Part shown: positions 10,144-18,546 of the stretch, in pieces
Position numbering within the stretch: the first letter of the stretch is position 1
How the letters are laid out: each line of letters begins with the position of its first letter
NCBI GenBank assembly: GCA_033807695.1
Contig: CM066303.1
Coordinates: 2,108,001-2,172,000 of the forward strand
Source of the DNA: Daedaleopsis sinensis
Lineage: Eukaryota; Basidiomycota; Agaricomycetes; Polyporales; Polyporaceae
Direction: 5' to 3'
DNA length: 64,000 nt
The notes under the pieces: generated by a model
What the model was told of the DNA's origin: nothing
The model's input: the letters and a program-made list of their open reading frames with translations, nothing else
Database searches by the model: none
Position numbers and translations under genes: made by a program

Positions 10144-13100
10144 TTTTTGACTGCCCCCAGCGCATCCCGAGGGGGTTTAAAGGAGAAGACCCGCAGTGCA
10201 GGATCGAGCCGTGAGGCAAGCTCGAGGTTGCCGCGAGACAGAGCGTCGGCGACTGTGTTGTATCGGCCAGGAACGTGATCAACTCGCAGTTCCATCCTGT
10301 CGGCGATGAGGATGTCAATCGAAGAGACAAGAATGGGGTTGTAGATGGGGGAAGCACGGAGAGAGTTGAATGCGGCCACAGTGTTTGTATTGTCTGACAG
10401 GACAGCGAGTCTTGACACCTGGCGATTGGCCTTCCGCCAGGCATGGACACGATGCACGGCACTGCAGACAGCGAGCGCCTCGAACCAGAAAATGGCGCTC
10501 GTCGGGGCGTCTGACGGACAGTCACAATAGAAACCCATGTGCATCCAAGGGAAATAGAGTCCCAGTCCCCGGCCAGACGCGTCCACCAACGCGAATTCAT
10601 CACTGAGACGTCCTTCCACCAGATCTGCCGGTGACCAAGCGAGGGACGAGAGGATGCGGACACCGTCGGCTGCCCGGAGATGACGCGCGAGCCATTGGAG
10701 CTCTCGGATGACCGCCGCGTTGACGTAGATACCCGCACGCTTTGCGGTTTTACCTGCCATCTTTGCGTAGCATGATGACAGTGATGGACGGAGGAGTGGG
10801 AAGACATTGAAGGCCCAATTAGCGTACCCCGTGAGTGATTGGAAATCACGGAGGGAGCGACGCCGGTCTCCCGAGATGTCACAGAACAGTTCAATGGCGT
10901 CAAGAAGCCGTTGCTTCCCTTCGTGCGGGAGGGTAACCGTGAAGGCATTGACGTCCACCTCGAATCCGATGATAGGGCAGATGACGAGAGCGATTTGTTT
11001 TCCCTCGGAGTGCGGCACTTGAAGCTCGTCCCACAGCAGAAGGAGCTGGACTTGTGGGGTGGGCAGGAATTTTTGGTAGGGCTCGTACCAGCGACAGTCA
11101 CTTCGGAGTGCGGGGCCGAAGTTGTCGTCGACGTAGTTGGCCATGTGTCGGATGTTGCGCTTCGCGGTTGCGATCCAGTGTACGAGGCAATTGAAAGCCG
11201 CCCAGATACGCAGAGATGCGCGCCCGCCAAAGACATTACAGCGATCAATGTGTCGTTGACCGTCTATTGTGACGACCTGTTTGATCTGCCAGTAGGGTGA
11301 CATGGGAAGTTGACGGTACGCTTGTGATACGTCGGACTTCCAAAGGATGAGAGGTTCGCCAGGGTGTTGAGCGCGCAACTCCCGGAGATCGCGGCCGAGA
11401 ACTGGGATGCTGTCAAGTATTGCGCCCTTGATTGATTCCGGTCTGATGAGCGAGTTCAGTGAGAACGCGCCCGCGCTCTGATCATTCACGAGGCGGAGCT
11501 TATTAGTACCCGGCTTGGGTACGACATGAATTGGCATGTTGTACATGCCAGGCAGCAAGTCTACGCCGAACGCGGGGGAGTATCGACCGAGGCGGATCTC
11601 TTCATCACGCTGGTCGCGCAAGAACTGCCGCGCGTTTGGGTCTCTAGGTTCCGCGCGGACCTCGTCGTGGGTGTGAGGGAAATCCTTCGGTCGTGGTTCC
11701 GCGAACGGCCAAAAACCGACACGCATTCCCTTGACGACAGAGCGCACAAAGGGCTGATTCGGATGGTCGGCTAGCAGAGCCTCGAAGCGGTCGGTGAGAA
11801 TTGGAGATACAATTTTGAATAGGTGCGGGTGGGATAGTAAAGTGCGGTTGATCTCCGGATCTTCACGAACATCCTGCGGGACGTCCGGCAAGGGGAGATG
11901 TGTCAACGAGACGTGTCCGAAACGAGCGAAGTCGGCCTCAGCATCAGAGTCGCTCCAGATGAAACCACGCAGAAAGCGTGGCTTCGCCACAGACTCAGGC
12001 CTGTCCACTCGTCCCCTTAGAGCATTGGGGCTTGGCGTGCCCGACTCCTCCACAGGCGGCGCAGGCGTGCCGGTACCGACAGGCACTTGCAAGATTTGAA
12101 CACCGGCCGAGATTCCAGTTCCGGCAGACCTCGGCCTTACGAGGCGTCCGCTTTCCCGGTGCGACGGGCTCCTTGATCTTTTCGGCGGGCGTTCCGAGGA
12201 CAGCGGCACCAAGGGAGTCAATGAATTGGGTTCGCAGGTTCGCGAATTCATGCACGTCGGAGAGCAAGAGAGTGCGCACGCCGGCGACGCGTTTTCGCAC
12301 CGCGCGATCGAATTCGAAGACCCGGGGGTGGAAAGCAGTAGCGAGGGCTCCAAAGAGACCGTGGATATATTTTCCATAGGCGCGTAGTTCGAGTCGTCGT
12401 CCAGGAAAGGCGTAGGTGGTAGCGTCTGCTGTGATGTCCCACGCATTATTCCAGTCGGCAGCACACCGGATACGCTTCGCAGGCTCTCGAGTCCCGAAAG
12501 CGAGCTCGACGTCTCCGATGCGCTGAGTGAGCCGGGTGTCGGGATCGTTGGAGAATGAGCCGGAGAAGACCTGATCGAGGTCAACCGGTCTTCCAGAGAG
12601 CACGTTGATCCATTCGCTCTCTGGGAACTCGGGAGCTGAGACGGAGCTGATAACTTCAGCTTTGGCGAGTCGGACGTCCTTTCGGTAGATTCGTAAGAGC
12701 CTGAGTGTTTCTTGAAGCTCGGGACGGAGGGCGTGCTTGAGGACCTTATCGGCGGGGACCCAAGCGTAGTCATCTGGATCGGCTCGCGAACGCTTGGAAC
12801 GCGGCAATCCTTCTCCATCGGAAGACTCATCGCCGGACGAGTGAGTAGAACCCGGCTGTCTGCCATGGACACCTCGCTTCCCTCCGGACTCCGGAGGCGC
12901 TCCCGTAGCGGAGTGCGCGTGCGCGCTGTCTCCGGTAGAAGCTGCGTTTGCACTCTCAACGCCGGCTGCGGGTTGAGCGCTAGCGTCGGGGTTTGCAGCG
13001 TCGGTGGGGTTCCGGACGACTCCGGTACTCCCAGCCGCTCGGCCAAGCTCTGCCGGCGCAGCCCCTGATCCTCTTCCCTCTCTCTCCCGCTGGGCTTCCA

Positions 13101-13379
13101 AGAGCATCTCAAGGTACGCGTCCAGGGTGGTAGCGTATTCCTGCTTGGAGAGCTTGCTTGCAGGCTTGGAGAGGTGAGACGAGATAGCAAAGAGGGCTTG
13201 AGGCCTCGCTGTCTCTCCCTTTCGGAAACTCTCGACCACAGCCTCGCATCTTCGCACGATTTCGAGGCGAGCATCGGTGGTAGTGTCGACTGCTGGCGCA
13301 GCGCTTGCTCCTGCAGTCGCCTGCGGCTGGGGGACCGCTGTGTCGGCTGGGTTTGTCTCGCCATCCGCCATGGAAACAA
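10140..13379 (-). CDS. Reverse transcriptase - RNase H of Ngaro element
   Basis: The open frame of 1079 codons runs from 13379, but its first ~450 codons overlap Gag in another frame and look like a shadow. Recognisable protein starts near 12100..11990. The RT domain has conserved blocks around the KSDVSQAYRQLPMSPYW motif and the active site YVDD at 11135..11124 (residues 749-752). RNase H follows, with FALVDASGRG, FWFEALAV, LSDNTNTVAAF and a C-terminal VADALSRG motif. Relative to Gag the frame is +1, so synthesis needs a frameshift, internal initiation or re-initiation. The stop TGA at 10142..10140 overlaps the recombinase ATG. I see no methylase-like domain between RNase H and recombinase, which favours Ngaro over DIRS1. 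Confidence 0.88.
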   Translation of the reverse strand: MFPWRMARQTQPTQRSPSRRRLQEQALRQQSTLPPMLASKSCEDARLWSRVSERERQRGLKPSLLSRLTSPSLQASSPSRNTLPPWTRTLRCSWKPSGREREEDQGLRRQSLAERLGVPESSGTPPTLQTPTLALNPQPALRVQTQLLPETARTRTPLRERLRSPEGSEVSMADSRVLLTRPAMSLPMEKDCRVPSVREPIQMTTLGSPPIRSSSTPSVPSFKKHSGSYESTERTSDSPKLKLSAPSQLPSSQRANGSTCSLEDRLTSIRSSPAHSPTIPTPGSLSASETSSSLSGLESLRSVSGVLPTGIMRGTSQQTLPPTPFLDDDSNYAPMENISTVSLEPSLLLSTPGSSNSIARCENASPACALSCSPTCMNSRTCEPNSLTPLVPLSSERPPKRSRSPSHRESGRLVRPRSAGTGISAGVQILQVPVGTGTPAPPVEESGTPSPNALRGRVDRPESVAKPRFLRGFIWSDSDAEADFARFGHVSLTHLPLPDVPQDVREDPEINRTLLSHPHLFKIVSPILTDRFEALLADHPNQPFVRSVVKGMRVGFWPFAEPRPKDFPHTHDEVRAEPRDPNARQFLRDQRDEEIRLGRYSPAFGVDLLPGMYNMPIHVVPKPGTNKLRLVNDQSAGAFSLNSLIRPESIKGAILDSIPVLGRDLRELRAQHPGEPLILWKSDVSQAYRQLPMSPYWQIKQVVTIDGQRHIDRCNVFGGRASLRIWAAFNCLVHWIATAKRNIRHMANYVDDNFGPALRSDCRWYEPYQKFLPTPQVQLLLLWDELQVPHSEGKQIALVICPIIGFEVDVNAFTVTLPHEGKQRLLDAIELFCDISGDRRRSLRDFQSLTGYANWAFNVFPLLRPSLSSCYAKMAGKTAKRAGIYVNAAVIRELQWLARHLRAADGVRILSSLAWSPADLVEGRLSDEFALVDASGRGLGLYFPWMHMGFYCDCPSDAPTSAIFWFEALAVCSAVHRVHAWRKANRQVSRLAVLSDNTNTVAAFNSLRASPIYNPILVSSIDILIADRMELRVDHVPGRYNTVADALSRGNLELASRLDPALRVFSFKPPRDALGAVKK
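11995..13371 (-). CDS. Gag-like protein of Ngaro element with CCCH and CCHC zinc fingers
   Basis: This 458-residue protein is expected to bind element RNA and form the reverse-transcription particle. The N-terminal third is low-complexity, rich in Ala, Ser, Thr, Pro and acidic residues. The middle has a conserved alpha-helical look (motifs YAWVPADKVLKHALRPEL, WNNAWDITADAT, ELRAYGKYIHGLFGAL). The C-terminus carries two Cys/His motifs in tandem: C-X7-C-X6-C-X3-H (CCCH type) and C-X2-C-X4-H-X4-C (retroviral-type zinc knuckle). It is the first gene after repeat A1, and its end overlaps the RT frame. The ATG at 13371 lies about 54 bp inside the A1 edge. No homologue of known function is assigned beyond Gag by position. 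Confidence 0.82.
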   Translation of the reverse strand: MADGETNPADTAVPQPQATAGASAAPAVDTTTDARLEIVRRCEAVVESFRKGETARPQALFAISSHLSKPASKLSKQEYATTLDAYLEMLLEAQREREGRGSGAAPAELGRAAGSTGVVRNPTDAANPDASAQPAAGVESANAASTGDSAHAHSATGAPPESGGKRGVHGRQPGSTHSSGDESSDGEGLPRSKRSRADPDDYAWVPADKVLKHALRPELQETLRLLRIYRKDVRLAKAEVISSVSAPEFPESEWINVLSGRPVDLDQVFSGSFSNDPDTRLTQRIGDVELAFGTREPAKRIRCAADWNNAWDITADATTYAFPGRRLELRAYGKYIHGLFGALATAFHPRVFEFDRAVRKRVAGVRTLLLSDVHEFANLRTQFIDSLGAAVLGTPAEKIKEPVAPGKRTPRKAEVCRNWNLGRCSNLASACRYRHACAACGGVGHAKPQCSKGTSGQA

Positions 13380-13424
13380 GGCAAAAAACTTGATCGATAG
13401 ATGTAGCGTACTAGCGACCTATAT

Positions 13425-13796
13425 GTAGCTGAATAAGACGCGAGATCGCCTCGAGCCGGGGCTGGCGAGTCGAGAGTTGGAAGTCAGCCAACGAGAAAGG
13501 ACAACGGGCGCACGAGGGACGAGACGTGGTGCGTACCTGGTGAGTCGTGAGTTGGAAGTCAGAAGGAGGAGAACCCCTGACTTCCGCACTCGCGACTTAC
13601 CTGACCACTGGCCCTCTGTGCGCGCGGCGCGGAGCCGACGGCAGAGTACGGCTACTCCGACAACGGGACTGAGGGGGCGGCGTATGGCTGTAGTCAGCCT
13701 CGTTCGAGGCTCCGAGCCGCCTGAGCGGCGGCGCGTGCCGCTTAAGGCGGCCGCGCACGCTGATTCGACTCGTGTAAATCCCTGCTTTAAACCCGA
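13425..13796 (-). repeat. Split direct repeat A1 (proximal end of Ngaro element)
   Basis: This 372-bp copy is the 5' terminal repeat of the element. It matches 8396..8767 with no difference that I can see. Confidence 0.88.
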
Positions 13797-13831
13797 TAAA
13801 ACTGCACACCGCCGTATATATTTGGGAGCCC

Positions 13832-13860
13832 CTCGCTGACTAAGGGCCGAAGTCAGCGAG
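13832..13860. other. Perfect 10-bp-stem hairpin next to the Ngaro end
   Basis: CTCGCTGACT at 13832..13841 pairs with AGTCAGCGAG at 13851..13860 around a 9-nt loop. It lies 35 bp outside repeat A1. Its role is unknown; it may be part of older resident sequence or an integration-site feature. Confidence 0.5.
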
Positions 13861-14439
13861 TTGCTGTATGGTAGTAATAGTAATGATGTCTGTGGAGGAG
13901 GAGGATGGTATTTCGACTTTAACTCGATACAGGTTACACGCAGACGCCCATTTAATATCTACGTGCATAATACCGAGAAAGCCACGAGCACAGCTTAGAT
14001 GCCCAATTTCACATCTATCTCCTTGGTCCATGACCTCCGACAACTCCCTGGCCCGCATAACACAGGCAGGACCATGAGCTAAAACCTTGGGAAAAATGTA
14101 CAAAAACCAAGGTGTGCAAGAGCCCTCCCGAGCTCCTACACGTCACTCACTCACGTCCGGGATTTGTTGAGACTAACGTCTCTATGAAGGACCCCACCCA
14201 CGTACCACTTGGCAGCGGGTAGGAGGACAGGTGCACATGCCTGCCGCCCTCGATTGCCTCCTAGAGAACAACGAACGGCCGTCAACAGCAGCCCGAATGG
14301 GCTGCCTAGTCTGCGCTCCCACGCCAGACCGACATCAGCAAGCATGCGTCCAGGACGATTGAGTCCATCGGGTTAATCGGATCCGTGCCCGCTCACCGCA
14401 GTGACAGGGGCGAGGAGGTGGAAAGTTACAATGACATGA
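13861..14439 (-). other. Presumed 3' UTR and flank of the LINE
   Basis: This region lies downstream of the LINE ORF2 stop. I find no poly(A) or poly(T) tail and no target duplication, so the 3' end of the LINE is not defined. A short degenerate trinucleotide-like run (about 13868..13886) could be a tail remnant. No gene is seen. Confidence 0.4.
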
Positions 14440-17400
14440 TTACAAAGGTAAGAGGTCGTATTGTGCCTGAGAAGTAATACGGAGTGGCTCGTGTTGTTTG
14501 CATAAAGCGTACGTTGCCCGTACGTAGTCCGCAAATACCGCGAGCAGATCTCCTTTTCCACAGATATACTGCACAAACCCCCAGTTCGAGACAGAACGTC
14601 GTACGCCATCGACGTTGTGCTGCCTGCTGCGCAGGTTCTGATACATACGCTCGCGCTCTTGTGTTACAGGATGTGCTGTGCACGCAAAGAGCACGTGCTC
14701 TTCGTCTTCCACAGCACCCTGCGCTCGACAAAAGCGACAGATTCGCCAGAGACGCGGTGTTGGTGTCCGCCCGTATCGGAGGACCTGGATAGCGTATGGG
14801 TGCTCACTGGCGACTAACCGAACCATCGCCCGACGTCGGTCCCTAGCAAGGGAGAGATAGAGCGGCATGTCCTTGAAGAGCTGGGTCATGGTTGGGGTCT
14901 CCTGCAGGTGCACGGTATGGATATGGTTGTACACGCGCATCCTGGGTGAGTCGCGTACAATTCCGACTAGGTATGTCGCCAGGGAGGCAGCGAGATCAGT
15001 TCTCGCGGTGCTAATACTCTCCCTGGTAGGAAAACGCGACACAGCGAAGAGTACCGGTGATGTGAGATGGTGCAGCACATGGACGAGATCACCCCACCAC
15101 GACGGCCGTCCTAGTCGAGCGAGGCGATACGATTCACGCAGGGCGGCGTATGGCAGCGGAGGTCGAGTAGTGATGATGTAATTTAGGTAACTGAGTGCGA
15201 GTGCAGCGCGTCGGTAGCGGAGAGGCCAGACCCCAAGCAGGAGATAGAGGATCGTGCAGGGCGAGTGAAATGAGAGACCGAGAGCCCTCCGAAGGAAGGT
15301 CAATTGCACCGATTCGAGCGCCGCGTACGAGTTGTCGTCCACATCAAGGTCCACCTCACACCCATACGTGAGGTGAGGATCCACCTGCGCCACGTAAATC
15401 GTCTTCGCGATCTTCGGCGGCATGCTTCCAATGTAACTCTCGAGAGCGAGGGCTGCATTCCCGACTCGGCGTGCTGCGGCCGCCTTCTGCTCACGATGTC
15501 GTGCAAAGATATGTCGTTGCGTGGAGCACAGCAGTGTCCCGACGTACTTCGAGCTTTCGACGAGGGACACTGGGTGGCCATTGAGGAACAGAGTGGTGTC
15601 CATTGGTAGGCACCCGAAGATCATGAGAAACGTTTTGGAGATGTTGATTTCCACGCCGTTCCGCGCACACCACTCAACTAGAGCCGTGAGCTTGGACAGG
15701 ACACCCGCCTTAGAGCGGGACAAGAAGAGGATGTCGTCGGCTTGTGCAAGAAAACGGATCCTGATTCCATCGAGGAATATGTCGTCCGGGTGATCGGGTG
15801 GTAGAAAGTCCGCAAAGAACAGATTCCACAGAATAGGGGAGGCCGGGTCCCCAATCAAGATGCCTGCGAGGGAGCGGAACGTGTGCTCCGAGAACTCTCC
15901 TCCGTAGCGCACTACGTAGCGCATACGGGTGTATAGCATCCGGAGCCAATCCATGAGGGGGCCTGACACTCCGAGTTCATGCAGCTTTTTCCATAGTCGG
16001 TCCTGATCAACGGACGGAAATGCGTTCTTGAGATCCACCAGGACAACCCACAGAGCTCCGTTCTCGGCACGCACGAGTTCGATAGCCGCACGCAGAGTAA
16101 ACACGTTGTTTTCCGTACGATGGCCTGCCCGAAAGCCGTTTTGCATGGGCGGCACCGCTCCGGTGACGTCCGCCCATTCGCGGAGGCGGCGGTCGATGAT
16201 GAGAGTGAGCACCTTGACGCAGTGTACGGTGTAAGTGTATAACCAGTAGGAGTGTAGAGGTAGTCTCGCTACCTTGAGAAGACAGCTCTCCAAGCCAATG
16301 TTACGATAGTTCTCTGCATCAGTGGGGCTCTTTCCCGATTTGACCACTGCGGCGAGGATGGTAGTGAGCCATTTATGAGGTGCGTCACAGGAGTCGATGG
16401 AGCTCTGGAAGAGAGCGCGTAGTTCTTCGTTCGGGATCGCGAGGACCTGTGAGTATGACAGCCCGTCTGCTCCCTTTGCGGACCGTAGCCCATGTTCGCT
16501 TAGACGGGCCTTCACATCCGCCACCTCGTCTACAGTGATCGGTCGCGCGAAGAACTGTTCCGGTGACGAGTCGGTAGTCGTCTTGGGTAGCAAGGAGATA
16601 TAGAGCTTATCCAGGCCACGAAGCGCAGCGAGCGGCCTCGCCTCTGCCGGCATGCTGGGCGGTGTTAGAGCCGGATTCATTCGTCGCGAGAATATGTCAT
16701 GGAGTTCGTGCGCGGTCACCTGTGCAGGGCCATCTACACGACCAGTGAGTCTTCTCAGTGACTTCCAGAACTCTCCACTGTTGCGCGCGTGAGCGACCTC
16801 CGACAGGAAGTGGGAGCCAAGGTTGCGTAGCTCGGCGCTTGTGTAAGGGTGGACCTCGTCGTCGTCGTCCGATACCTCGGGGATGTCGTACTCGACTTCT
16901 CCTCCTCCATAGGCAGCGGCAGGGATAGACTCGGGAGGTAGGAACGTATAGACCTTCAAGGCCGATAAAACCGGTCCATAAAGAAGCAGATTTGAATGTG
17001 TGATGTTCGAGTCGTGCTGAATCACAACTTGATGTGGAGAGGAGTCGAGAAGAGGGCATGAGGCTGGTAGCGGAAGCGAAGCACCAATTTTTGCGAGACG
17101 GTCCGCTTCCTCGTTGTTCCGGTCACCGCTATGGCCCTTCACCCAGTGGAATAACACTGGTGCGACACGGATATGGATAAGTTCGACACATCTCCTGATG
17201 AGGTCTGCGTTCGCGCATACCCATCCTAGCTCTGCATGGCGTACTGCCCAGTGACAGATAGTATGAACGACGTATTTGGAGTCGGTGTAGACCGCGAGAG
17301 ATACGGCTGGGTCCGCTTGTTGGAGGGCAATCCCGAGCGCGTAGATCTCGGCCGCGTTGTTGGTTTGCGGGCCGATAACACGGTGCGAGGCGTTTCTCGA

Positions 17401-18546
17401 AGCATGCTCTCCATAGCATATACCTGCCCCAGCCATGGCTCCTCTACCGTGACCGCTAGCAGAACCATCAATCCAGACAGATCTCGCGCTTCGCGTGGAG
17501 ACATGGACTGGACCGTAGAGGGAGAGGATTTTGTCCTCGAGCGTGCGTTTGGTGGCGGAGAGCGCGTGCTCGAACGCGATATCGAGCTCGCCGTGTGGGG
17601 TCCCCGCGAGCATAGCATTCCAATCAACGGAGAGAGTTTTCCCTGAGTACGCACGAGTGGCAGCAGTGTGGGAGACAATGATGCCTTCTTGAAGCGTCCA
17701 GACGAGAGACAAGGCTGCGTGATCGGATAGTTTGGCGATGGGAGTATGAATGTGCAGCTGTTGTACACGCCGAGACTGAATGGTTGCTTTGGAGGCAAGC
17801 GCATAATCCACGAGAGCTCTACCATTGGTTTGGAACGACGAGTAGCGGTTGAGCGAGCGTTCTGTTTGGACATTGGTACCGTTGAGGAGTTCCAAATCAG
17901 ACTCCCTACACATTCTGGTGATTGCGTCCAGTCTTTCCGCAGGGTCCACAGCAGCAGTGTCCGGGGACACTCTAGGAGACAAGGAGGGGTGCGCAACGCG
18001 TGTAGAACTCCGGACGTTAAGATCTCCCATGACCAAGACTTCGAGATCGGGGTCGCCAGCATGCAACGCGACTAACTCCGAGGCCGACTGTAGAAGAGGC
18101 ACAGTCAGGTCCGCCAGCACTGGCGAACCATGAGGAGCCAGATAAACGTTGACGAGAATAAGGCCTGCTACCTGCACAGCGAGAATGTCCATTGCTGCAG
18201 CGCATGGTACACGAAGTGCTCGTAGAGACCTGCGCGTGAACGTGACCACTCCACCTCCTCGATGCCTGCCGAATTTGTTTGGCGTGCGCGAGAGTGCGAA
18301 GTATTCGAACTCATCTGGGATGCGCAGTTGTTTCTCCTGCCCCGGAACGAGATGGGTCTCTTGTAGCATGATTACGTCGTATTCGAACAAGATGGAGCGG
18401 AACTCTTCCAGAGTGAGTTTTGAGACGAGGAGACCATGAGTGTTCCAGGACAGCACACGTAGAGAAGTGAAGTGTCTAAGCACGATAGTTTCTATTAGCA
18501 CTAGTGCTATGTACATTGAGTGATCTCGTGTCCTACATGTTCGCAT
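14440..18546 (-). CDS. LINE ORF2: endonuclease, RNase H, reverse transcriptase, zinc knuckle
   Basis: Replication protein for target-primed reverse transcription. Numbering is from the open frame at 18672; likely starts are M43 (18546) or M53 (18516). Residues about 71-325 form an APE endonuclease with SWNTHG, MLQETH, VMGDLNV and LSDHAAL, and all key residues are visible. Residues about 398-531 form an RNase HI domain: VWIDGSASG, NNAAEIYALG, VYTDSKYVV and KGHSGDRNNEEADRLA supply the Asp/Glu set. Residues about 700-1050 form the RT, with GFRAGHRTENN, LVDLKNAFPSVD and active-site AQADDILFLS (D979, D980). The C-terminus has a CCHC motif beginning CRFCRAQG. Residues 801-820 are an insertion that matches a 60-nt intron. 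The start overlaps the ORF1 end. No premature stop is present. Confidence 0.9.
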   Translation of the reverse strand: MRTCRTRDHSMYIALVLIETIVLRHFTSLRVLSWNTHGLLVSKLTLEEFRSILFEYDVIMLQETHLVPGQEKQLRIPDEFEYFALSRTPNKFGRHRGGGVVTFTRRSLRALRVPCAAAMDILAVQVAGLILVNVYLAPHGSPVLADLTVPLLQSASELVALHAGDPDLEVLVMGDLNVRSSTRVAHPSLSPRVSPDTAAVDPAERLDAITRMCRESDLELLNGTNVQTERSLNRYSSFQTNGRALVDYALASKATIQSRRVQQLHIHTPIAKLSDHAALSLVWTLQEGIIVSHTAATRAYSGKTLSVDWNAMLAGTPHGELDIAFEHALSATKRTLEDKILSLYGPVHVSTRSARSVWIDGSASGHGRGAMAGAGICYGEHASRNASHRVIGPQTNNAAEIYALGIALQQADPAVSLAVYTDSKYVVHTICHWAVRHAELGWVCANADLIRRCVELIHIRVAPVLFHWVKGHSGDRNNEEADRLAKIGASLPLPASCPLLDSSPHQVVIQHDSNITHSNLLLYGPVLSALKVYTFLPPESIPAAAYGGGEVEYDIPEVSDDDDEVHPYTSAELRNLGSHFLSEVAHARNSGEFWKSLRRLTGRVDGPAQVTAHELHDIFSRRMNPALTPPSMPAEARPLAALRGLDKLYISLLPKTTTDSSPEQFFARPITVDEVADVKARLSEHGLRSAKGADGLSYSQVLAIPNEELRALFQSSIDSCDAPHKWLTTILAAVVKSGKSPTDAENYRNIGLESCLLKVARLPLHSYWLYTYTVHCVKVLTLIIDRRLREWADVTGAVPPMQNGFRAGHRTENNVFTLRAAIELVRAENGALWVVLVDLKNAFPSVDQDRLWKKLHELGVSGPLMDWLRMLYTRMRYVVRYGGEFSEHTFRSLAGILIGDPASPILWNLFFADFLPPDHPDDIFLDGIRIRFLAQADDILFLSRSKAGVLSKLTALVEWCARNGVEINISKTFLMIFGCLPMDTTLFLNGHPVSLVESSKYVGTLLCSTQRHIFARHREQKAAAARRVGNAALALESYIGSMPPKIAKTIYVAQVDPHLTYGCEVDLDVDDNSYAALESVQLTFLRRALGLSFHSPCTILYLLLGVWPLRYRRAALALSYLNYIITTRPPLPYAALRESYRLARLGRPSWWGDLVHVLHHLTSPVLFAVSRFPTRESISTARTDLAASLATYLVGIVRDSPRMRVYNHIHTVHLQETPTMTQLFKDMPLYLSLARDRRRAMVRLVASEHPYAIQVLRYGRTPTPRLWRICRFCRAQGAVEDEEHVLFACTAHPVTQERERMYQNLRSRQHNVDGVRRSVSNWGFVQYICGKGDLLAVFADYVRATYALCKQHEPLRITSQAQYDLLPL
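16213..16272 (-). other. 60-nt in-frame intron-like insertion inside the LINE RT
   Basis: On the minus strand the segment begins GTAGCG, ends GTCAAG, and is flanked by AAG and GTG codons. It inserts exactly 20 codons between the ESCLLK and VLTLIIDRR blocks, which are contiguous in related RTs. CTTAC near the 3' end could serve as a branch site. Length and borders fit the short introns of this genome. Confidence 0.6.

Larger units (their letters stand above)
8215..13796 (-). mobile_element. Ngaro-like tyrosine-recombinase retrotransposon, apparently intact
   Basis: A 5.6-kb element read on the minus strand in the order A1 (13796-13425), Gag, RT-RNase H, tyrosine recombinase, B1 (8889-8768), A2 (8767-8396), 59 bp, B2 (8336-8215). 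This A1-genes-B1-A2-B2 arrangement of split direct repeats is the hallmark of Ngaro and PAT-type DIRS-order elements. In that order a tyrosine recombinase replaces the integrase and no target duplication is made. By eye A1 equals A2 over all 372 bp and B1 equals B2 over all 122 bp. All three reading frames are open with catalytic motifs present, so the insertion looks recent. It lies 425 bp downstream of the UTP10 stop. The outer limits are taken from the repeat ends, because without a target duplication they cannot be confirmed here. Confidence 0.88.

Noticed and set aside
12110..13379. First ~420 codons of the 1079-codon RT frame as real protein
   Set aside because: They overlap Gag in another frame, look like frame-shifted Gag composition and contain no RT motif.
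13477..13839. 120-codon plus-strand frame repeated at 8448..8939 as a gene
   Set aside because: It lies inside the identical A repeats of the retroelement and has no protein-like features; the duplication explains its conservation.
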